Shown here: in pieces, positions 37,637 to 46,240 of the stretch | Numbering within the stretch: the stretch's first letter is position 1 | Layout: the number at the start of each line of letters is the position of its first letter | Assembly: GCF_024359545.1 (NCBI RefSeq) | Contig: NZ_JAKQZG010000008.1 | Location: 124,001 to 188,000, forward strand | Origin: Jiella marina | GTDB taxonomy: Bacteria; Pseudomonadota; Alphaproteobacteria; Rhizobiales; Rhizobiaceae | Reading direction: 5' to 3' | Length of the DNA: 64,000 bases | Made by a program: the position numbers and the translations under genes | The notes under the pieces: model-generated | What the model saw: the letters and a program-made list of their open reading frames with translations, nothing else | Databases searched by the model: none | What the model was told of the DNA's origin: nothing

Positions 37637-38440
37637 GTCGTCTCCCGCCAACAAGATCCTTGCCTTTGGCCGAACCGGCAGAAGGCCGGCGTGCCATCCT
37701 GACGAGTGGAAAGATCAGACCGATTGGATCGGCGAAGAACTTTCCAGACGTTCGGCAAGCCGGCGTTGCGTAAGGTCAGATTATCGGCGGGAAATACGGT
37801 GTCAACCGAAAGCGGCTGAAGCCCCAGGTTGCGGGCGCGACATCAAGCGCTCCAAGGGGGACCGTTTTCAGCAGAGCAGATATGCATCTGCGCCCCAGCC
37901 GCCATGAAGCGGGGAGGCGATCTGAAAAAGAAATGAGATGGCTGAAGTGCCACCCGGGGAGCGGCGAAAGTTCGAGCCTGTTTCACGGCTTCCGCGGCTC
38001 GTAGGCCGCTCCCGAGTGCTGCCAGTCGGACGCGCCGCTAAACAAGATCCCGTACAACAAATCCTGCTGTCTAGGCGGCAACCTGCTGGGGTGGTTCCAT
38101 CGCGACCTCCCAGTTCCTTCCCGTTTGCAGGAGAAAGACTACGCCGATCTGCGAATCCGTCAAGCAATTTCGGAGAAGTGCTGTCTTTTTATAGTTGGCG
38201 ATGAACCGGTTTGCTTGGCTGATGGATCGGGCGCGTGGGACTCGGGTGAGCGGTTCGGTGGATCGACGGGATTTCGTGTTCGGGGTCACCCTCTCGCTTC
38301 GTCATCCCCGGCCCTGCGGGCCGAGTATGATCAGGCGGAGATGTCGTGACATCTGAAATTCCGTTGGCCCGAGCTTCCTCGACCGCGTCCATAGAGGGCA
38401 ACGCTAACAGACTCTGGAATAGATCAGCCGAATCTCGCCA
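37637..38440. other. 804-base interval without a recognisable gene
   Basis: Between the OmpA-family start and the asparaginase end. Short frames on both strands have neither family match nor the codon bias of neighbours. The A+T content is higher than nearby. It holds several short dyads: arms CGGCCC/GGGCCG near 38309-38323 and AGATGTC/GACATCT at 38339-38354. It could be decayed coding or mobile DNA plus the promoter of the ompA-caspase pair; I recognise no transposase remnant. Confidence 0.5.
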
Positions 38441-39448
38441 TCAGGCCTCCGGCAGCGTGACCCGCAGCGAGCCCACCTGCGTTCCGCGCCAGTTCTCCAG
38501 CGGGCGTTCGGCGAGGCGCTTGTAGGTCGAAGCCAGTTCGGCGTCTTCGTTCTCCAGCGCCTTGGCAAGCACGGCTGCGGTGAGAAGATCGCTCGCCCGG
38601 CTCGCTCCGTCGTCGATCTTCAGGGCAAAGCCCATGCCGAGTTCCGGCAGGAGCCCGCAGAAGACGCCTTCCGCGCCGGTCTTGACCAGAACGCGCCCCG
38701 GGGCGGCCTGCATCAGCCGCATGCAGGCCCGGTTCGTGCCGGACATTTCGAAGGGCGCCGCCATGCAGGCAGAAATCAGCGACTGGGCCGCTTCGGCGCG
38801 CTGCGGATCGATCCCCTTGCCTGAGGCGAGCTTGGCGAAGGCCGTGGCCCAGGCCCGGAGTGCGGCGGCATAGGTCGGGATCGAGCAGCCGTCGGTGCCG
38901 CAGACGTCGACATGGAGGCTTTGGCCGAGGAGTTCTTCGATCGTCGCCTTGACGCGGACCTGGCCCGGATGGTTGGGGCCGACATAGCCGGCGGTCTCCT
39001 CGCCGCGATGAACCGCGGTCAGGAGGAACCCCGCATGCTTGCCGGAGCAGTTGTTGTGAAGCGTGCTGGGCGTCTCGCCCTTCGTGACCATGTCGCGCGA
39101 GACCTGGGGATCGAACGGCCAGTGGCAGCCACATTCGAGCGCGCCCTCGTCGAGGCCGGCCTTGTCCAGCATCGCGCGGGCACGGTGCACGTGGGCGGGT
39201 TCGCCGGAGTGGGAGGCGCAGGCGAGCGCAAGATCATGCTCGTCGAGCCCGAAGCGCGCGGCCGCGCCGGTCTCGATCAGCGGCAGGGCCTGGATCAGCT
39301 TGATCGCCGATCGTGGAAAAACCGGTCGGTCGATGTCGCCCGCCTTGGCCACCATCCGCCCGTCGCCATCGATCAGGGCGAAGGCGCCGCGATGGGCGCT
39401 TTCGACCAGGGGACCACGCGTGGCTTCCACGAGGATGGGATTTTCCAT
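38441..39448 (-). CDS. L-asparaginase, Rhizobium etli ReAV (class 3) type
   Basis: Hydrolyses asparagine to aspartate and ammonia. 335 residues of the asparaginase II family typified by R. etli ReAV, unrelated to E. coli AnsA/AnsB. The tandem Ser-Lys motif is S47-x-x-K50 in PRSAIKL; HNNCSGKHAG contains C134 and K137, and DVCGTDGCSIP contains C188 with D186. One residue offset, these match the Zn-binding Cys135/Lys138/Cys189 and catalytic Ser48/Lys51 that I recall from the ReAV structure. It is monocistronic, divergent from the DUF3750 gene. Confidence 0.92.
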   Translation of the reverse strand: MENPILVEATRGPLVESAHRGAFALIDGDGRMVAKAGDIDRPVFPRSAIKLIQALPLIETGAAARFGLDEHDLALACASHSGEPAHVHRARAMLDKAGLDEGALECGCHWPFDPQVSRDMVTKGETPSTLHNNCSGKHAGFLLTAVHRGEETAGYVGPNHPGQVRVKATIEELLGQSLHVDVCGTDGCSIPTYAAALRAWATAFAKLASGKGIDPQRAEAAQSLISACMAAPFEMSGTNRACMRLMQAAPGRVLVKTGAEGVFCGLLPELGMGFALKIDDGASRASDLLTAAVLAKALENEDAELASTYKRLAERPLENWRGTQVGSLRVTLPEA

Positions 39449-39588
39449 GAGTTCCGACCCGTCTTGTGCGCAATTGTTGCCGAGAGCAGCATTCTTGCCC
39501 GATTATTGCCGAGGGCGGCATCTAGGGCGTTGGTTGCGATTGGGCACCATCCCGCCGGTCGCGAAGACGGAGCATCGAAATCCTGGCC

Positions 39589-40332
39589 ATGACGCGCATG
39601 TTGAAACTCGCCCTCGTCGCCATCCTGGTGGTCTACCTCGTGCCGGCGGCGCTTTCGGCCGGGCTCTGGTACACATCCGACCACGCCACCTCCTGGCGCA
39701 CGGCCGACTGGTCGTCCTCCGGGCTTCTGCCGGCGGCCGGCGCCGACGAGCGCGCGGCGTTCTACATTCTGTCGGCGCGCACCGGCGGGCTGAAGGGGGC
39801 GGTGGCGGAGCACTCCTGGATCGTCGCCAAGGAAAAGGGCGCCGCCCGGTACGAGCGCTGGGACAAGGTCGGCTGGGGCAGCCCCATCCGCCACAATGGC
39901 TACGACGCCGATGGCCGGTGGTATTCCAACGAGCCGCGGGTGGTGTTTTCGGCCTTCGGCGAGCGGGCGGAACGTCTGATCCCTAAGGTGCGTGAAGCGA
40001 TCGACGCCTATCCCTTCGCCATGCGCGGCGGCTATCACATCTTTCCGGGGCCGAACTCCAACACCTTTGTCGCCCATGTGATGCGGCACGTGCCGGAGAT
40101 CGACGTGGCGCTGCCCTCGGTTTCGGTGGGTCGGAACTATCCGTCCGACGGTGACCTCGTCTTCCTCGATCCCGACAGGCGGGACCTTCACCTCTCGCTG
40201 TTCGGCTATGCGGGGCTTTCCATCGGCTGGAAGAGCGGGCTGGAGGTCAATCTTCTGGGACTCGTCGCCGGCATCGATCCGCGCCGGCTGGGCGTCAAGA
40301 TTCCTGCTTTCGGGACCTTCGGCCTGCTCTGA
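39589..40332 (+). CDS. DUF3750 membrane-anchored protein
   Basis: 247 residues. One N-terminal hydrophobic segment (residues 5-27) acts as signal anchor; the rest is probably periplasmic. Conserved DUF3750 stretches are AEHSWIVAKEKGAARYERWDKVGWG, FPGPNSNTFVAHVMRHVPEI (with a papain/NlpC-like look of an N-S-N-T-F core) and the glycine-rich C-terminal LFGYAGLSIGWKSGLEVNLLGLVAGID. Function unknown. A second in-frame ATG lies three codons later; no strong ribosome binding site decides between them. Confidence 0.8.
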   Translation: MTRMLKLALVAILVVYLVPAALSAGLWYTSDHATSWRTADWSSSGLLPAAGADERAAFYILSARTGGLKGAVAEHSWIVAKEKGAARYERWDKVGWGSPIRHNGYDADGRWYSNEPRVVFSAFGERAERLIPKVREAIDAYPFAMRGGYHIFPGPNSNTFVAHVMRHVPEIDVALPSVSVGRNYPSDGDLVFLDPDRRDLHLSLFGYAGLSIGWKSGLEVNLLGLVAGIDPRRLGVKIPAFGTFGLL

Positions 40333-40564
40333 TCATTCTGTCTTGTGGCTGTCAGTTGGTGTCGTTTTCGAGAAGCTGGTGCGGACAGTCGGCGCACATC
40401 GCCGGAGTGGCAGGCCATGCAGCGCTCACGAAAGACCTTAGTCGGGTAGGCACTTTGCCGATTGCGGCCGGGGAACGATCGTCTCTAGCCGGTCTTTCAT
40501 CAGCATATCCAGAAAACGGCAGTCGGGGCGCGGAGCGCGCCCGCTGCAGATGACGGGACGTCCG

Positions 40565-41734
40565 ATGAAAGCGATCACCTGGCACGGCAAACATGACATG
40601 CGATGCGAAAGCGTCCCGGATCCCCAGATCGAACAGGGCCGTGACGCCATCATCAAGGTTTCGAGCTGCGCGATATGCGGTTCCGACCTCCATTTTTATG
40701 ACGGCTTCATGCCCGGCATGGAATCCGGCGACATTGTCGGCCATGAGTTCATGGGCGAGGTCATGGAAGTCGGTCGCGACAATTCCAAGCTCAAGGTCGG
40801 CGACCGGGTCGTCGTGCCCTTCACCATCGTCTGCGGCGAATGCGACCAGTGCAAGCGCGGCAATTTCTCGGTCTGCGAGCGCTCCAACCGCAATGCCGAC
40901 GTCCAGAGGAAGATGTTCGGCCATGCCGGTGCGGGCCTCTTCGGCTATACGCACCTCACCGGCGGCTATTCCGGCGGCCAGGCAGAATATGTGCGCGTTC
41001 CCTATGCCGATGTGGGGCCGGTGAAGATCCCGAACGGACTTTCCGACGACGAGGTTCTGTTCCTCGGCGACATCCTGCCGACCGGCTGGCAGGGCGCGGC
41101 CAATTGCGACATCGAGCCGACCGATACGGTAGCGATCTGGGGCGCCGGGCCGGTCGGCCTCTTCGCGCTGCAGGCGGCGAAGATCATGGGCGCGCGCCAG
41201 GTCATCGTCATCGACGAGGTCGCGGAACGACTGCAGCTTGCGGCCGACAAGGGCGCGATCACGATCAATTTCCAGGTCGAGAGCACCGTCGAGCGGCTGA
41301 ACGAACTCACTGACGGCAAAGGCCCGGAGAAGTGCATCGACTGCGTCGGAATGGAGGCGCACGCGCCCTACGGCGCCGAGCACATGTTCGACCGCGCCAA
41401 GCAGGCCGTCATGGCGGAAACCGATCGTCCGCATGTATTGCGCGAGATGATCTATGTCTGCCGGCCGGGCGGCACCATCTCGGTGCCGGGCGTCTATGGC
41501 GGCATCGTCGACAAGATCCCGTTCGGCGCGGCGATGAACAAGTCGCTGTCCTTCCGCATGGGCCAGACCCATGTGAACAAATGGACCGACGATCTGCTGC
41601 GGCGGGTGCAGGAAGGCGAGATCGACAGCGGCTTCATGATCACCCATCGCGGGTCGCTGGAAGACGGTCCGGACCTCTACAAGAAGTTCCGCGACAAGGA
41701 AGACGGCTGCGTGAAGGTGGTGCTCAATCCCTAA
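40565..41734 (+). CDS. Zinc-dependent alcohol dehydrogenase, formaldehyde-dehydrogenase-like
   Basis: MDR-family enzyme of 389 residues. Catalytic zinc Cys in CAICGSDLH and GHEFMGEV; structural zinc lobe CGECDQCKRGNFSVC; NAD-binding GAGPVGLFALQAAKIMGA (near 195). The long insert with DCVGMEAHAPYGAEHMFDRAKQAV matches the glutathione-independent formaldehyde dehydrogenase-like subgroup often annotated simply as zinc alcohol dehydrogenase. Substrate unknown. Start chosen at MKAITWHGKHDMRCE (GGGACG upstream) rather than the ATG at 40550. It converges on terC with a terminator hairpin between. Confidence 0.88.
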   Translation: MKAITWHGKHDMRCESVPDPQIEQGRDAIIKVSSCAICGSDLHFYDGFMPGMESGDIVGHEFMGEVMEVGRDNSKLKVGDRVVVPFTIVCGECDQCKRGNFSVCERSNRNADVQRKMFGHAGAGLFGYTHLTGGYSGGQAEYVRVPYADVGPVKIPNGLSDDEVLFLGDILPTGWQGAANCDIEPTDTVAIWGAGPVGLFALQAAKIMGARQVIVIDEVAERLQLAADKGAITINFQVESTVERLNELTDGKGPEKCIDCVGMEAHAPYGAEHMFDRAKQAVMAETDRPHVLREMIYVCRPGGTISVPGVYGGIVDKIPFGAAMNKSLSFRMGQTHVNKWTDDLLRRVQEGEIDSGFMITHRGSLEDGPDLYKKFRDKEDGCVKVVLNP

Positions 41735-41784
41735 CCCATGAGTTCCGAACGTTTGGGCGCTTAATGGAAAAGAGCGACCTGAAG

Positions 41785-41836
41785 AAAAAGCGATCGGCGG
41801 GGCGGCGACCGAAGAGGATGCCGTCCCGCCGATTGC
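41785..41836 (-). terminator. Intrinsic terminator after terC
   Basis: A 17-bp stem with two wobble pairs (41790-41806 with 41820-41836, 13-base loop) is followed on the minus strand by TTTTT (41789-41785). It ends terC and may also slow transcription from the convergent dehydrogenase gene. Confidence 0.75.
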
Positions 41837-41908
41837 GTTTCGCCATTCCGGGCCCCGGCGGTGGACGCAGGCGATGCGCACGCCCCATCCTCCGCCGACC
41901 CTTGGCGA

Positions 41909-42904
41909 TTACCGGGAGTGACCCTCCTCGAGCTTCTCACCGCTGGTCTTCCACAGGCTATAGACCACCCCGCCGGCGAGGATCGCGAAGGTGACGCCGA
42001 GCGAGACGAGCGGCGGGATCTTATCGAGGCCGAAAAGATCGGCGGCGAAGATCTTGGCGCCGATGAAGATCAGCACGAAGGACAGCGCGACCTTGAGATA
42101 CTCGAAGCGGTGGATCATCGCCGCGAGCGCGAAATAGAGCACCCGGAGCCCCAGGATCGCGAAGATGTTCGATGTGTAGACGATGAACGGGTCGGTGGTG
42201 ATGGCGAAGATCGCCGGAACGGAATCCACCGCGAAGATCACGTCGGCGATCTCGATCATGACCAGCGCCATGAACAGGGGCGTCACGAAGAGCGTGAGCC
42301 GCCCGGTCTTCGGGTGAGGCTGGCGGATGAAGAAGCGCTCGCCATGGTGCTCGTCGGTGACGTTGAGGTGCCGCCGCATGAAGCGTACGAGAATGTTCTC
42401 TGACAGCGGCTTTTCCTGATCGCCCACGACCAGCATCTTCACGCCGGTCGCGATCAGGAAGACGGCGAAGACGTAGAGCACCCAGGAAAAGTTCGTCACC
42501 AGCGCCGTGCCGAAGCCGATCATGATCGCGCGTAGCACGATCACGCCGAGAATGCCCCAGAACAGCACCCGGTGCTGATACATGCGCGGGACGGCGAAGT
42601 AGCTGAAGATCATCGCGATGACGAAGACGTTGTCCATCGCCAGCGCCTTCTCGACCACAAAGCCGGTGAAGTAGTTGATCGCCGGCTCGCCCCCCTTCAG
42701 CCACCAGACGGCGACGCCGAAGAGAAGGCCGAGGCCGATGTAGAAGCCCGAAAGCTTCAGGCTCTCGGCGACTTCGATCTCATGATCTTCCTTGTTGAGA
42801 ACGCCGAGGTCGAAGGCGAGGAGCGCCACCACCAGGGCGAAGAAGACGAGCCACATCCACAGCGGCGTGCCAAGCCAAAGCGCAAACAGAAACGACCATT
42901 CCAT
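41909..42904 (-). CDS. TerC family membrane protein (Alx-like)
   Basis: 331 residues with about nine helices. The two TerC acidic membrane motifs are visible: EKALAMDNVFVIAMIF (near 88) and MIEIADVIFAVDSVPAIFAIT (near 220), which in this family are tied to Mn2+/metal export. A soluble loop (about 170-205, NVTDEHHGERFFIRQPHPKTG) separates the halves as in E. coli Alx. I looked for a yybP-ykoY manganese riboswitch in the 341-base leader and saw none. Confidence 0.92.
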   Translation of the reverse strand: MEWSFLFALWLGTPLWMWLVFFALVVALLAFDLGVLNKEDHEIEVAESLKLSGFYIGLGLLFGVAVWWLKGGEPAINYFTGFVVEKALAMDNVFVIAMIFSYFAVPRMYQHRVLFWGILGVIVLRAIMIGFGTALVTNFSWVLYVFAVFLIATGVKMLVVGDQEKPLSENILVRFMRRHLNVTDEHHGERFFIRQPHPKTGRLTLFVTPLFMALVMIEIADVIFAVDSVPAIFAITTDPFIVYTSNIFAILGLRVLYFALAAMIHRFEYLKVALSFVLIFIGAKIFAADLFGLDKIPPLVSLGVTFAILAGGVVYSLWKTSGEKLEEGHSR

Positions 42905-43245
42905 GGGTCGAGAGCCTCCCTGCCGGCTTGCGATGCCGAAAGAAGATCCGACATCGCGAGAGTGCCGACAGCTCTCGCCAGAGGGGCCCGGATCAGGAAT
43001 TCGGAAACGAAGTGGGCGTTGTGCGCATGTCGTTCAAGCCAGGGCTCCGTGCCGCGTAACACACTGGCGTGAGGCGCGCGTGAACCCGGCGGCGAGCACC
43101 TGAGCAAGGCGGCTTCCCGATGGGCAGGCGGAGGGTGTGTGGGATTCAGTTCAAATTAAGCGCAAACTTTAATCGCGTCTTCAAAACTTGTCTGCATCTT
43201 CCATGACCATAGGGAAACAACAACGCGACAGGGACGCGAAGACAA
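42905..43245. other. Divergent intergenic region of terC and the Sel1-like gene
   Basis: 341 bases holding both promoters. The right 100 bases are A+T-richer (near 43145-43215), as expected for the promoter of the small gene. No riboswitch-like element or clear operator was recognised. Confidence 0.5.
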
Positions 43246-43518
43246 ATGGCACAGATCGATACCACCGCTTTCGAAACCGCTTCCGCCAACGGCGCCGCCT
43301 TCGTCGACGGGACGCTGCTCATGGAACTCGGTATGCGGGCCGCCGCCGGCCGCGATGGCACGGCGGACCTTGTCGCCGCGCACATGTTCTTCAATCTCGC
43401 CGACCGCAAGGGCGCGGCCGAGGCTGCTTTCCACCGCCAGGATGTCGCGGCGCAGATGTCGAAGGCCGAGATCAGCCAAGCGCTGCGCAATGCGCGGGAA
43501 TGGCTGACGCGTCACTGA
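43246..43518 (+). CDS. Short Sel1-like repeat protein
   Basis: 90 residues. The core LMELGMRAAAGRDGTADLVAAHMFFNLADRKGAAEAAFHRQDVAAQMSKAEISQALRNAREWL has the Sel1 spacing (YELGLxYxxGxGxxxDLxxAxxWFxLAAxxG) and ends in the helix typical of a widespread short Rhizobiales protein. It is cytoplasmic, without signal peptide, and probably a protein-protein adaptor. No partner is indicated by context. It converges on the aminotransferase gene. Confidence 0.8.
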   Translation: MAQIDTTAFETASANGAAFVDGTLLMELGMRAAAGRDGTADLVAAHMFFNLADRKGAAEAAFHRQDVAAQMSKAEISQALRNAREWLTRH

Positions 43519-43536
43519 GGCGGTTGGTCGCCTGTC

Positions 43537-44658
43537 TCAGGCAGGCTGAGGCTCGCCGACCTCTTCGATCGCCGTGAACAGGGCCGTCTCGAAGAGCGTG
43601 AGATCCTCCGGCCGACCGACGGAGACGCGGATCATGCGATCCAGTGGCGCGACGCCTGGCATTCGGATGAACACCCCCTGTTTCAACACCGCCTGCAGCA
43701 GAGCTCGGGCATAGTCTCCGTCGCCGCCGCAATCGATGGCAACAAAATTGGTGGCTGAGGCTAGCGGCGTCATGCCGGCTTTCCGCGCGATGGCCGACAA
43801 TTCGTCCCGCGCCGAGACGATCCGGGCCGTGACGTCCTTGAGATAGGCTTGATCGGCAAGCGCCGCGAGCGCGCCGGCCTGGGCCATGCGCGACACGCCG
43901 AAATGATTGCGCACCTTGTCGAACTGGGCGATCGATTCCGCTTCGCCGACCACATAGGCAACGCGCACCCCGGCCATCCCGTAGGCCTTCGAAAAGGTGC
44001 GAAAGCGCAGGAGGTTCGGCCGCATCAGCGTGATCGGCGGCAGCGCCGTGGCCGGCGCCAAGTCGCAGTAGGCTTCGTCCAGAATGAGGATCGTCTCTTC
44101 CGGCGTCTGGTCGATCAGCCGCTCGATCGTCGCGGCCTCGTGCCAGGTGCCGGTCGGATTGTCCGGATTGGCAAAGTACAGAAGCTTCGGCTGGGTCTCA
44201 CGCGCTCGCGCGATCAGGGCCTCCGGATCCTCGTGATCGTCGGCCGCCCGATAGGGCACGAAATCGAGCCGCGCGCCGTGGCCCGCCACATGATAGTTGA
44301 AGGTCGGATAGGCGCCGAGCGAGGTCACTACCGTATCGCCGGGATCTGTCGCCAGATGAACCAGATGGCCGAGCAGCCCATCGATCCCTTCGCCGATCGC
44401 GATGTTCTCCATGCCGATCCCATGATGCTCGGCGATGGCGCGCTTCAGCTCGTACTGCTCGGGATCGCCATAGGCCCAGCTTTCCGCCGCCGCCCGGCTC
44501 ATGGCCTCGATCACCTTCGGCGAAGGGCCGAAGACGCTCTCATTGGCGCCAAGCCGCGCCTTGAAGCGCATCCCCATGCGCCGTTCGAGCGCTTCCGGGC
44601 CAACGAACGGGACGGTGGCGGGCAGCGAGCGGGCGAGTTTGGTGAAGAGTGGCGGCAT
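43537..44658 (-). CDS. HisC-like PLP-dependent aminotransferase
   Basis: Fold-type I aminotransferase of 373 residues from the ATG at 44658 (MPPLFTKLARSLPATVPFVGPEALER). LGANESVFGPSP is the HisC-type substrate segment, FANPDNPTGTW and ILDEAYCDLAP hold PLP contacts, and TFSKAYGMAGVRVAY carries the Schiff-base lysine. No other histidine genes are near, so it may be an aromatic or histidinol-phosphate aminotransferase paralogue. It lies 103 bases after the gamma carbonic anhydrase gene on the same strand. Confidence 0.88.
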   Translation of the reverse strand: MPPLFTKLARSLPATVPFVGPEALERRMGMRFKARLGANESVFGPSPKVIEAMSRAAAESWAYGDPEQYELKRAIAEHHGIGMENIAIGEGIDGLLGHLVHLATDPGDTVVTSLGAYPTFNYHVAGHGARLDFVPYRAADDHEDPEALIARARETQPKLLYFANPDNPTGTWHEAATIERLIDQTPEETILILDEAYCDLAPATALPPITLMRPNLLRFRTFSKAYGMAGVRVAYVVGEAESIAQFDKVRNHFGVSRMAQAGALAALADQAYLKDVTARIVSARDELSAIARKAGMTPLASATNFVAIDCGGDGDYARALLQAVLKQGVFIRMPGVAPLDRMIRVSVGRPEDLTLFETALFTAIEEVGEPQPA

Positions 44659-44761
44659 CGCGATCGTCCAGGCGAGAGGGGCCAAGTGGATTGCAGGCCC
44701 CGGTCAAGGTCGGGACGATGGACTTACCGGCTCGTTGACCGCAAGGGAAGCGGCTCCGCGC

Positions 44762-45289
44762 TCATTCGGCGAGAAGCTTCAGGCCGGCGGCGTAGCGCTG
44801 GCCGTTCTGATTGTAGTGCCGGGCGGATTCGGTGAGCTTCTCTGCCGTTGCCGCGTCGAGCGTGCGGATCGCCTTGGCCGGCGCGCCGACGATCAGCGAG
44901 TTCTCCGGAAATTCCTTGCCTTCGGTGACGAGGGCGTTCGCCCCGACGATCGAGTTCTTCCCGATCTTCGCGCCGTTGAGGATCGTCGCGCCCATGCCGA
45001 TCAGGACGTTGTCTTCGATGGTGCAGCCATGGACGATCGCCATGTGGCCGATGGTGCAGCCCGCCCCGATCTTCAGCGGCGAGCCCATGTCGCTGTGGAG
45101 CGCGGAATTGTCCTGAATGTTGGTGAGTTCGCCGATCTCGATCCATTCGTTGTCGCCGCGGATCACCGCGCCGAACCAGACGCTTGCGCCGGCGCCGAGC
45201 CGCACCCGGCCGATGACATGGGCGCCCGGCGCGACGAAGACCCCGTCGCCCATTTCCGGCTGATCGTTTTCGAGCGCGTAGATCGGCAT
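44762..45289 (-). CDS. Gamma-class carbonic anhydrase family protein
   Basis: 175 residues of left-handed beta-helix hexapeptide repeats (IGRVRLGAGASVWFGAVIRGD, IGAGCTIGHMAIVHGCTIEDNVLIGMGATILNGAKIGKNSIVGANALV). The three zinc-type histidines are the His of ALHSD and the two of GHMAIVHG. Members (YrdA/CaiE/PaaY group) may be carbonic anhydrases or thioesterases. The catalytic Glu equivalents of archaeal Cam are not obvious, so activity is uncertain. Confidence 0.9.
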   Translation of the reverse strand: MPIYALENDQPEMGDGVFVAPGAHVIGRVRLGAGASVWFGAVIRGDNEWIEIGELTNIQDNSALHSDMGSPLKIGAGCTIGHMAIVHGCTIEDNVLIGMGATILNGAKIGKNSIVGANALVTEGKEFPENSLIVGAPAKAIRTLDAATAEKLTESARHYNQNGQRYAAGLKLLAE

Positions 45290-45488
45290 GGTCTGTCTCC
45301 CGTGATTCCTGGGCCTCGGACGTCTTGGCCGCCGAAGCTCTGTTTGCGCTCAGGAATGAGCCAAGGGAGCCCGCCGGGTCAAGCGGGGTTGCGTGGACGT
45401 ACCGCGGACGTCGCCCATGCGGTGACGCACTTCCCGCCGGCGCTTCGAAGCGGTAGAGCGGTGCCGCACCCCTCAAGAACCAAGCTCC

Positions 45489-46232
45489 ATGGCCGTCGAA
45501 ATCATCCTCTTTCTCGTCGCCGCCGCGTTCGTGGCCGGTTATATCGACGCCGTTGCCGGCGGCGGTGGCCTCATTACCATTCCGGCTCTCCTGATCGCGG
45601 GGGTCGAGCCGCTGACGGCGCTCGGGACCAACAAGGTGCAGTCGCTGTTCGGTTCGGGCTCGGCGACGATCGCCTATGCCGCCAAGGGGCATATGGACCT
45701 CAAGGCACAACTGCCCGCGGCGCTCCTGTCGTTCGGCGGCGCGGCGCTCGGGGCGCTCGCGGCGAAGATCGTGCCGACGGCGATCCTGGAGACGGCGCTG
45801 CCCTTCCTGCTGATCGCCGTCGCGATCTTCTTCGCCCTGAAGCCCGGCCTGTCGGATGTCGACGTGGAACGTCGCATCTCGCCGCTCCTCTTCACCCTGA
45901 CCTTCGTGCCGTTGATCGGCGCCTATGACGGGCTGTTCGGGCCGGGCACGGGTTCCTTCTTCATGCTCGCCTTCGTGACGCTTGCGGGCTACGGTGTCCT
46001 CAAGGCGACGGCGCATACGAAGCTGTTGAACTTTGCCTCCAATCTCGGCGGCTTCGCGGTGTTTGCGCTCGCTGGCGCGGTACTCTGGAAGATCGGCCTG
46101 GCGATGGGGGTGGCCCAGTTCATCGGCGCACGGCTCGGCGCGATGACGGCGATGCGTTTCGGATCGAAGATCATCCGTCCGTTGCTGGTCGTCGTCTGTC
46201 TCGCGCTGGCGCTCAAGCTTCTGTGGCAATAG
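45489..46232 (+). CDS. TSUP family membrane transporter (TauE/SafE)
   Basis: 247 residues, about eight helices in two repeats: [40 protein letters not shown] and [47 protein letters not shown] are the paired TSUP signatures. The family carries sulfite, sulfoacetate or other organosulfur anions. The cobQ gene starts eight bases after its stop, implying cotranscription, though a link to cobalamin is not known to me. Confidence 0.9.
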   Translation: MAVEIILFLVAAAFVAGYIDAVAGGGGLITIPALLIAGVEPLTALGTNKVQSLFGSGSATIAYAAKGHMDLKAQLPAALLSFGGAALGALAAKIVPTAILETALPFLLIAVAIFFALKPGLSDVDVERRISPLLFTLTFVPLIGAYDGLFGPGTGSFFMLAFVTLAGYGVLKATAHTKLLNFASNLGGFAVFALAGAVLWKIGLAMGVAQFIGARLGAMTAMRFGSKIIRPLLVVVCLALALKLLWQ

Positions 46233-46240
46233 GAGCCCCG

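Noticed and set aside
37868-38349. Short frames on both strands after the OmpA gene start
   Set aside because: No codon bias, no ribosome binding site and no recognisable family; not enough to annotate as genes.
43140-43190. Second CtrA box near the Sel1-like gene
   Set aside because: The TTAA half-sites are spaced by nine bases, not seven.
42905-43245. yybP-ykoY manganese riboswitch upstream of terC
   Set aside because: The conserved GGGGAGUA-type core was not found on the minus strand of the leader.
46100-46240. Cobalamin riboswitch before cobQ
   Set aside because: Only eight bases separate cobQ from the preceding gene, and no B12-box-like sequence was seen.
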